This document shows positions 1 to 4,699 of a stretch of DNA of 9,740 nt, piece by piece. A model generated the notes under the pieces. That model was not told the DNA's origin, ran no database searches, and saw nothing but the letters and a program-made list of their open reading frames with translations. A program made the translations under genes and the position numbers. The first letter of the stretch is position 1. The number at the start of each line of letters is the position of its first letter. Location of the stretch: assembly GCA_045402695.1 (NCBI GenBank), contig JAWPNA010000432.1, forward strand, positions 1-9,740, in the 5' to 3' direction. This stretch comes from JAWPNA01 sp045402695 (GTDB lineage Bacteria; Acidobacteriota; Polarisedimenticolia; JACPZX01; DASXTC01).

Positions 1-155
1 ATTGAAGCCGGAAAGTCTGTCCCCCGGAGGACGTTTTTTCCGCGGTGGTCAATTGAGGCCTGAGAACGCTCGCTGTCGAGGGCGCCGGGCCCCAGCCATG
101 ATTCGGCGTTTCCTGCTGCGGCCGGGGAAGAGACGGGGAGGGGGATGACCATGAG
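1..155. repeat. 155-bp direct repeat, left copy (duplicate of the FG-GAP gene upstream region)
   Basis: This stretch matches 8477-8631 with a constant offset of 8476 and only two mismatches, at positions 5 and 94 (A here, G in the right copy), and no indels. In the right copy it holds the upstream region, the purine-rich ribosome binding site and the ATG of the FG-GAP gene. Here the same ATG (151-153) opens only a 21-codon frame that stops at 214-216, so the copy is detached from its gene. The match ends at 155, immediately where the peptide cassette duplication (from 154) begins. Whether the match extends left of base 1 cannot be seen. It could come from duplication of a promoter region, recombination between related FG-GAP loci, or an assembly join at a repeat. 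Confidence 0.95.
10..35 (+). promoter_or_regulatory. Possible ECF-type promoter in the left repeat
   Basis: GGAAA at 10-14 is followed by a 17-nt spacer and CGTT at 32-35, close to the GGAAC-N16/17-CGTT pattern of many ECF sigma promoters. It is identical in the right copy (8486-8511), where it would serve the FG-GAP gene. The GC-rich context and the single imperfect match make this tentative. No convincing sigma-70 promoter is seen nearby. If real, the transcript would start near 42-45 and carry a leader of about 240 nt before the first peptide gene. Confidence 0.2.
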
Positions 156-164
156 GCTGATCGC

Positions 165-197
165 GCGGTACAGGCCCGGTGCCCAGGCCGGTACCGC
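165..197 (+). promoter_or_regulatory. Conserved leader hairpin upstream of peptide pair 1
   Basis: GCGGTAC (165-171) pairs perfectly with GTACCGC (191-197). Inside it, GGCC (173-176) pairs with GGCC (186-189) around a 9-nt loop, with a single A/G mismatch between the two helices. The structure is identical at 615-647 before the second peptide pair. It lies about 90 nt upstream of the first peptide start, in the presumed 5' untranslated region. A role in mRNA stability or expression control is inferred; an operator is also possible because the sequence is a palindrome at the DNA level. Confidence 0.5.
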
Positions 198-285
198 CAG
201 GCGCAGAGAAGTCTGAACGAGAGGCACCGGTCTTCACAGCAGCGATCCATGGTGGACCGCTCGCTTTCCAGGAAAGGAGGACACC

Positions 286-351
286 GTGAAAGTTCGGACG
301 AACGTCCGTGGTGGCAAGTTAGCGGGGAATCACAACATCGTCGTTCACTGA
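286..351 (+). CDS. Short export-peptide precursor 1 (21 aa, NHNIVV family)
   Basis: A GTG-started 21-codon frame encodes the N-terminal part MKVRTNVRGG followed by KLAGNHNIVVH and a TGA stop. The start is supported by a strong AGGAGG ribosome binding site at 275-280, 5 nt upstream. The Gly-Gly at residues 9-10 is a plausible cut site for the C39 peptidase encoded downstream, although a 10-residue leader is shorter than usual for that family. The predicted product has no Ser, Thr or Cys. Four related peptides in 600 bp, each with its own ribosome binding site, and the adjacent peptidase-exporter operon make coding likely. No characterised family is recognised with certainty, so function (signal, bacteriocin, RiPP precursor) is open. 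Confidence 0.78.
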   Translation: MKVRTNVRGGKLAGNHNIVVH

Positions 352-363
352 AGGGAGGGTCCC

Positions 364-429
364 ATGAAGCTCAAGACGGCTGTCAAGGCTGGCAGGCTAG
401 TCGGAAATCACAACATCGTCGTTCGGTGA
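364..429 (+). CDS. Short export-peptide precursor 2 (21 aa, NHNIVV family)
   Basis: An ATG-started 21-codon frame encodes MKLKTAVKAG then RLVGNHNIVVR, ending TGA. It lies 12 nt after precursor 1 and has a GGGAGGG ribosome binding site at 353-359. It is a paralogue of precursor 1: Lys2, Thr5, Val7, Gly10, Leu12 and the NHNIVV tail are shared, and the 16 nt encoding the tail are identical. The putative cut site is Ala-Gly instead of Gly-Gly, a variant that C39 peptidases also accept in known bacteriocin precursors. It ends in Arg where precursors 1 and 3 end in His, so the two genes of each unit form an H-type/R-type pair. No modifiable Ser, Thr or Cys follows the putative cut site. Confidence 0.78.
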   Translation: MKLKTAVKAGRLVGNHNIVVR

Positions 430-434
430 CCGCC

Positions 435-480
435 GGGGTCCGCGAGCTCCTTGACACGGAGTCGCGGGCTCCTTTCCTCT
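435..480 (+). terminator. Terminator or attenuator after peptide pair 1
   Basis: The left arm 435-450 pairs with the right arm 458-472 around the loop TTGACAC, with one bulged base and a few mismatches or G-U pairs, followed by TTTCCTCT at 473-480. The T-run is interrupted, so termination may be partial. It sits 5 nt after the stop of precursor 2. Such a structure would make more peptide message than downstream message. The TTGACA in the loop is not taken as a -35 box because no -10 follows. Confidence 0.5.
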
Positions 481-603
481 GTCGCTGCGCGATGTTTCGA
501 AGCCGCGGGTGCCGTTGTCGGCCGAAGGGTCGGACTTCGGAATGCTCCGGACTTGCGACGAGCCCCTGTAACGCAGGGCGTCGGATCCGTCTGAAGCCTC
601 TGA
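446..603. other. Non-repeated spacer between the two peptide cassettes
   Basis: Apart from the right arm and tail of the terminator it holds no supported gene. A small hairpin can form at about 565-582 (GCCC and TG pairing with CA and GGGC around TAACG). No promoter with both elements was found. A frame open from the ATG at 492 reads straight into the next cassette, has no ribosome binding site and crosses the real peptide genes in another frame, so I do not treat it as coding. Confidence 0.5.
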
Positions 604-614
604 AGGCTGATCGC

Positions 615-647
615 GCGGTACAGGCCCGGTGCCCAGGCCGGTACCGC
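615..647 (+). promoter_or_regulatory. Conserved leader hairpin upstream of peptide pair 2
   Basis: Identical to the hairpin at 165-197: GCGGTAC and GTACCGC outer arms with an inner GGCC/GGCC helix. The nearest substitutions between the two units lie just outside it (position 649 onward). Retention of the structure in both units is consistent with a role in expression of the peptides, but recent duplication alone could explain it. Confidence 0.5.
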
Positions 648-735
648 CAGACGCAGAGAAGTCTCAACGACAGGCACCGGTCTTCACAGCAGCGATCCAT
701 GGTGGACCGCTCGCTTTCCAGGAGAGGAGGACACC

Positions 736-801
736 GTGAAAGTTCGGACGAACGTCCGTGGTGGCAGGCTAGTGGCAAACCACAACATCGTCGTTCACTG
801 A
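736..801 (+). CDS. Short export-peptide precursor 3 (21 aa, NHNIVV family)
   Basis: This is the unit 2 counterpart of precursor 1: GTG start, AGGAGG ribosome binding site at 725-730, first ten residues MKVRTNVRGG identical, then RLVANHNIVVH. Compared with precursor 1 the first 30 nt are unchanged, while the next five codons carry six substitutions (Lys11 to Arg, a silent change in Leu12, Ala13 to Val, Gly14 to Ala, a silent change in Asn15). The rest is identical. It is the only one of the four with Ala instead of Gly before NHN. Putative C39 cleavage after Gly-Gly would release 11 residues without Ser, Thr or Cys. Confidence 0.78.
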   Translation: MKVRTNVRGGRLVANHNIVVH

Positions 802-813
802 AGGGAGGGTCCC

Positions 814-879
814 ATGAAGCTCAAGACGGCTGTCAAGGCTGGCAGGCTAGCGGGAAATCACAACATCGTCGTTCGGTGA
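814..879 (+). CDS. Short export-peptide precursor 4 (21 aa, NHNIVV family)
   Basis: This is the unit 2 counterpart of precursor 2: ATG start, GGGAGGG ribosome binding site at 803-809, MKLKTAVKAG then RLAGNHNIVVR. It differs from precursor 2 only at codon 13 (Val to Ala, two base changes). It is the last peptide before the export operon, whose first gene starts 71 nt downstream, beyond a strong hairpin. Function is inferred from context as for the other three. Confidence 0.78.
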   Translation: MKLKTAVKAGRLAGNHNIVVR

Positions 880-884
880 CCGCC

Positions 885-926
885 GGGGCCCGCGACTCCC
901 TGTCGAGTGCTCGCGGGCCCCTCTTC
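885..926 (+). terminator. Strong hairpin between the peptides and the export operon (likely attenuator)
   Basis: GGGGCCCGCGA (885-895) pairs perfectly with TCGCGGGCCCC (911-921). The helix continues as CTC (896-898) with GAG (905-907) across a 3-nt bulge, closing a CCTGTC loop. CTCTTC follows, a pyrimidine-rich but weak tail. Because no other promoter is evident before 951, I infer partial read-through: abundant peptide message and less exporter message. A full terminator with an unseen promoter in 922-950 is the alternative. Confidence 0.55.
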
Positions 927-950
927 ATCCAGAGCGCGGACACGCATCAA

Positions 951-2111
951 ATGACAACAACGGCATTCTCGCGGACATTCGCACAGCTTCTCGCCGACCG
1001 GCGCGGATCCTCAGGCTGGCTGATCGGCGCCGGGGCGTTCCTCCTGGGCGCCTGGTGCTGGTGGGCTGCAAGCGCGGAGATGACACTCTACGAAGTGTCC
1101 ACGGCGGCCCGTGTCGAGCTCGACGCATCGACCTATCCGATACAGTCGCCTCTGCCAGGCCGGGTCATCGAGGCCGACCTCCGGGTCGGCCGAATCGTTC
1201 GCCTAGGTGACGTGCTGGTCGAGATGGACGTCCTGCCGGATGAGCTGCAGCTCCGGCAGGAACAGGCGCGCGCGCGCGGCATCGACCCGGAGGTCGCGCG
1301 GCTTCGATCTCAGATCGCCGCAGAGGAGGCTGCCCGCTCGGAAGAACAGGAGGCCGCGAACCTCGGCGCCGAGGAAGCCGGCAACAGGATCGAGGAAACC
1401 GAGACGGAGGCGCGGTACGCGGATGCCCAATGGGCGCGCGTCGGGAAGCTGCACGCGCAGGGATTCATCTCGGAGCAGGACTTGGAGAGGGCGAGGACCG
1501 ACGCACGGAGGTTGGTGGCGACCGTCACGACGCTCCACAGCACCATGCGGCGGGTGCGGCAGGAGCAGACGACGCGGGATCGCGAACGCGACGTACGCAT
1601 CGAGCGTCTGTTCTCCGAGATCGCTTCTCTCGAGGCTCAGCGAAGCACCGTGGAGGCCGGGATCGAACGGCTTCGGTACGAGGTCGAACGCCGCCGAGTT
1701 CGAGCGCCGATCGACGGGACGATCGGCGAGTCGGCGTCGTTGCGACCCGGCGCGGTCGTGGAGGCGGGCGACAGGCTGGCGTCAATCGTCCCCAGTGGTC
1801 GGCTTCTGATCGCCGCGCAGTTTCCTGCCGCCCGTGCGCTCGGGCGCATCCGGGCGGGGCAGGCCGCGGCGCTGCGTCTCGACGGCTTCCCGTGGGCGGA
1901 GTTCGGCTCGGTGCCGGCCACGGTCGCCCGCGTCGGAAAGGAGATCCGCGACGGGAGCGTTCGAGTCGAGCTGACGATCGAGCCCCGCTCCGGCTTCCAC
2001 GGTACGCTCGAACACGGCATGCCCGGCTCGCTCGAAGTGGCCGTGGAACGCCTGAGCCCTCTCTCTCTCCTGCTGCGGACCGCAGGACAGGCGCTGACGG
2101 CGGGTCGATGA
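951..2111 (+). CDS. HlyD-family membrane-fusion (periplasmic adaptor) protein
   Basis: A 386-residue adaptor of the kind that links an inner-membrane ABC exporter to an outer-membrane channel. It has one N-terminal membrane anchor (about residues 22-41), a first half-lipoyl segment (about 60-93, with the SPLPGRV and G-D-V-L motifs) and a long charged coiled-coil hairpin (about 95-245). A second half-lipoyl segment follows (VRAPIDGTIG from residue 250), then a beta-barrel-like C-terminus. Length and order fit the family. The ATG at 951 is chosen because it directly precedes the anchor; upstream the frame only crosses the peptide genes in another phase. No clear ribosome binding site precedes it. 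Its stop overlaps the next start as ATGA (2108-2111). No outer-membrane TolC-like gene is in the window, so that partner would be encoded elsewhere. Confidence 0.9.
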   Translation: MTTTAFSRTFAQLLADRRGSSGWLIGAGAFLLGAWCWWAASAEMTLYEVSTAARVELDASTYPIQSPLPGRVIEADLRVGRIVRLGDVLVEMDVLPDELQLRQEQARARGIDPEVARLRSQIAAEEAARSEEQEAANLGAEEAGNRIEETETEARYADAQWARVGKLHAQGFISEQDLERARTDARRLVATVTTLHSTMRRVRQEQTTRDRERDVRIERLFSEIASLEAQRSTVEAGIERLRYEVERRRVRAPIDGTIGESASLRPGAVVEAGDRLASIVPSGRLLIAAQFPAARALGRIRAGQAAALRLDGFPWAEFGSVPATVARVGKEIRDGSVRVELTIEPRSGFHGTLEHGMPGSLEVAVERLSPLSLLLRTAGQALTAGR

Positions 2112-4699
2112 GACGCCGTGTGTTCGTGCCCGAAGTCATTCAGTCGTCGGCCCTGGACTGCGGGCCTGCGGCGCTCAAGTCGCTGTTCGCCGGCTTCGGG
2201 CTGTACCTGTCGTACGGCCGGCTACGGGAAGCGTGTCAGACTGACGTCGACGGCACATCGATTGACACGCTCGAGTCGGTGGCGCACGACTTGGGTCTCG
2301 ACGTTGAACAACGTGTGATGCCCGCGGATCTGCTGTTGCTCGAAACCTCGGGCTGCATTCCGGCGATCGTCGTCAAGCGTCTTCCCGGAGGCGCGACACA
2401 TTTCGTGGTCCTCTGGCGCGCGCATGGCCCGTGGCTGCAGATCATGGATCCTGCCGTGGGGCGCGTTTGGGTGCATCGTCGCCCGTTCCTCGAATCACTC
2501 TACGATCACGAACAGGAGGTCCCCGCGTTGGCGTGGACGGAGTGGTCGCGCGACGCTGTCTTCACGGCCGGGCTGGTACGCCGGATGCGGGAACTGGGAG
2601 TGGAACCGGAGCTGGCGGGCGATCGGGCTCGGATGGACGCTTCCCTGCGGCTCGCCCGTACCCTCGTGGAGGCGGGAGCTTTGAGTCACGGCTCCGAGGC
2701 GAGGGAGTTTCTCGAGATGTGTGCGGCCAATCCCGCCCAGATCCCGCCGGAGTATTGGACGGCGCGGGCGGTCCTGTCGGAGGGGGATCAGATTCGATTG
2801 CGCGGGGCCGTCCTCCTCGTCGCGGCCGGCCGCAGGACGGAGGCGAATCTGGAGTCGCTCCCGCCGTCGCTGACCGCGGTCCTTCACGAGGCGCCGCCGC
2901 GCGCCTGGGCGCCGCTTTGGGAGGCCCTGCGCGCGAACGGGAGACGCTCGCTCGCCCTCATGACCCTGGGAGTGCTCGCTGCCGCGGCCGGCACCGTGGT
3001 CGAAGCACTCCTCTTCCGCGGACTGATCGATCTTGTCCGTCACCTGAGCCTGAGCGGTCAGCGGATCGCCGCTCCCGCCATCGTCGCCGGGCTGGTGGCC
3101 ACCTTCCTTGTCATCGAGTGGGCGACCACGGCGGGCCTCCTGACGATGGGCCGGCAGCTCGAGCTGCGGCTGAGGATGCGCTTTCTGATGCAGATCCCGA
3201 GGCTTCGTGATCGCTACTTTCAATCCCGACTGATCTCCGACATGGCATCCCGCGCCCACGCGCTTCAGCTTCTGCGCCAGCTCCCGGAGCTGGCCGGACA
3301 GAGCGCGCGTCTGACAGCGGGCCTGTTCTTCACGGCCGCCGCCGTGGCCCGGTTCTACCCGGGAGCCGCGTTGCCGGTGACCATCGCGGCAATCGTGAGC
3401 GTGGGAGTGCCGCTACTTTTTCAGCCCATGCTGATCGAACGCGAGCTGCGCTCGAGGGAACTCAGCGGATCGCTGAGTCGCTTCTACCTCGACGCCTTCC
3501 TCGGATCGCGCGCCATCCAGGCGCACGGCGCGGAACGCACGCTGCGCGCGGCGCACGCGTCACAGCTCGCGCAGTGGGCCGAAGCCGGATTGCGGCAGCA
3601 CGCTTTGATCGCGCGGGCTGAAGCCGCGCAGTTGGCCCTTTCGATGGCGTGTGTCCTTTGGCTCGGTTACCAACAGGCTTTCCGCACGCAGGCAGCGGCG
3701 TCCTTGCTGCTGCTGATCTACTGGGCGATCTCGATCCCGTCGATTGGCCGGCAACTCGCTTCCATCATCTGGAGCCTGCCTGCGCTGCGAAACACGTCGA
3801 TTCGGCTCCTCGAGCTGCTGGGCTCGCCCGTGGAGGAGATCGAAGAGACTCCATTCGAGACGATCCCGCAAGGCGTGGCGGTCAACCTCCGCGATGTCAC
3901 CGTCGTCGCCTCCGGCAGGACTGTCCTCGATCGGATCCACGTGCACATCGAGCAGGGCGAGCATGTCGCCATCGTGGGCCCCTCCGGCGCCGGGAAGTCC
4001 TCGCTCGTCGGCCTCCTCCTCGGGTGGCATCAGGCGGCACAGGGTAGCGTGTGGGTCGAAGGCGCACCGCTTGATGCGAGACGACTGGCGCAGCTGCGCC
4101 GCGAGACCGTCTGGATCGATCCCCAGGTGCACCTGTTCCGGTCGACGTTGTACGAGAACCTCTGCTATGGCAACGGAGAAGACTCCGGTGCTCGAATCCC
4201 CGAGGCTGTGAAGGATGCCGGGCTCGTCGGCGCGCTGCACCGCCTGCCCGATGGGCTGCAGGCTTCACTCGGCGAGGGTGGAGCCTTGGTCTCCGGAGGA
4301 GAAGGGCAGCGCGTGAGGATCGGGCGGGGGCTCGCACGGCCGGACGTGCGGCTCGCGATTCTCGACGAGTTGGCCCGCGGATTGCCTCGCGAGGAACGCC
4401 AGCGCCTTCTGCTCCACGCCCGCCGGACCTTCGCCGGCGCCACGCTCATCGCGATCTCGCATGATGTCGGCGACACGCTCGACTTCGATCGTGTGCTGGT
4501 GATGGAGAACGGCCGGATTGCGGAGCAGGGCCAGCCGCGAAAGCTTGCGGAGACGCCAGGATCCCGCTTCCGGGGGATGATCGAAGAGGAGCGGCTGGTC
4601 CAGCACAGCATGTGGTCGAATCCGAAGTGGCGGCGCGTCAGGATGACCCGCGGCGTGCTGCAGGAAGCCGTCTTGGAGCACGAGTGGACGCCCGCCTAG
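2108..4699 (+). CDS. C39 peptidase-containing ABC exporter (peptide processing and export)
   Basis: An 863-residue protein with an N-terminal C39 cysteine peptidase, membrane segments (about 282-530) and a C-terminal ATPase. The peptidase appears active: Gln12, Cys18 in the SALDCGPA motif, His98 in THFVVL and Asp114 in MDPA. The ATPase has Walker A GPSGAGKS (624-631), Q-loop Gln673, signature VSGGEGQR (728-735), Walker B ILDE with Asp753-Glu754, and the switch His785. The D-loop reads ARGL in place of the common SALD. Such proteins cut leader peptides after Gly-Gly and export the product. Unusually, about 150 residues (roughly 136-280) separate the peptidase from the membrane region, where a much shorter linker is typical. 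The start is the ATG overlapping the adaptor stop. A long in-frame extension to 1430 is ignored because it overlaps the adaptor gene. Confidence 0.97.
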   Translation: MRRRVFVPEVIQSSALDCGPAALKSLFAGFGLYLSYGRLREACQTDVDGTSIDTLESVAHDLGLDVEQRVMPADLLLLETSGCIPAIVVKRLPGGATHFVVLWRAHGPWLQIMDPAVGRVWVHRRPFLESLYDHEQEVPALAWTEWSRDAVFTAGLVRRMRELGVEPELAGDRARMDASLRLARTLVEAGALSHGSEAREFLEMCAANPAQIPPEYWTARAVLSEGDQIRLRGAVLLVAAGRRTEANLESLPPSLTAVLHEAPPRAWAPLWEALRANGRRSLALMTLGVLAAAAGTVVEALLFRGLIDLVRHLSLSGQRIAAPAIVAGLVATFLVIEWATTAGLLTMGRQLELRLRMRFLMQIPRLRDRYFQSRLISDMASRAHALQLLRQLPELAGQSARLTAGLFFTAAAVARFYPGAALPVTIAAIVSVGVPLLFQPMLIERELRSRELSGSLSRFYLDAFLGSRAIQAHGAERTLRAAHASQLAQWAEAGLRQHALIARAEAAQLALSMACVLWLGYQQAFRTQAAASLLLLIYWAISIPSIGRQLASIIWSLPALRNTSIRLLELLGSPVEEIEETPFETIPQGVAVNLRDVTVVASGRTVLDRIHVHIEQGEHVAIVGPSGAGKSSLVGLLLGWHQAAQGSVWVEGAPLDARRLAQLRRETVWIDPQVHLFRSTLYENLCYGNGEDSGARIPEAVKDAGLVGALHRLPDGLQASLGEGGALVSGGEGQRVRIGRGLARPDVRLAILDELARGLPREERQRLLLHARRTFAGATLIAISHDVGDTLDFDRVLVMENGRIAEQGQPRKLAETPGSRFRGMIEEERLVQHSMWSNPKWRRVRMTRGVLQEAVLEHEWTPA

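Larger units (their letters stand above)
154..445. repeat. Peptide-cassette tandem repeat, unit 1
   Basis: This 292-bp stretch aligns to 604-895 at a fixed offset of 450 with about 13 substitutions and no indels (roughly 95% identity by hand count). It contains the leader hairpin, two peptide genes and the left arm of the terminator hairpin. Eight of the substitutions fall in the peptide genes, all in codons 11-15; the first ten codons and the final NHNIVV-H/R tail differ only by one silent change. The similarity stops inside the terminator, and 446-603 is not repeated in the window. The unit therefore looks like a duplicated expression module. Confidence 0.95.
604..895. repeat. Peptide-cassette tandem repeat, unit 2
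   Basis: Second copy of the 154-445 unit at an exact 450-bp spacing, with about 13 substitutions and no indels. The leader hairpin, both ribosome binding sites and all start and stop codons are preserved, so both copies look functional. The terminator arm differs from unit 1 by one base here and then diverges completely after 895. Confidence 0.95.

Noticed and set aside
451..456. TTGACA as a -35 promoter box for the second cassette
   Set aside because: It lies in the loop of a terminator-like hairpin and no -10 hexamer is found 16-18 nt downstream.
492..720. Cys-containing small frame starting at 492
   Set aside because: No ribosome binding site, no stop before the next cassette, and it reads through peptide 3 in the wrong phase.
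331..874. The 16-nt sequence CACAACATCGTCGTTC occurring four times (331, 409, 781, 859), considered as a CRISPR-like or regulatory repeat
   Set aside because: Spacing is irregular (62 and 356 nt between copies) and each copy encodes the HNIVV tail of a peptide gene in frame. There are no spacers or cas genes.
249..2111. A 620-codon frame that would extend the HlyD adaptor through both peptide cassettes
   Set aside because: It crosses the peptide genes and hairpins in a different phase, is low-complexity and Arg/Ser-rich before 951, and the adaptor homology begins at the membrane anchor. It is open by GC bias.
1430..4699. A 1089-codon version of the C39 exporter
   Set aside because: The added N-terminus overlaps the adaptor gene and is an Arg/Gly-rich shadow. 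The peptidase motif begins right after the ATG at 2108.
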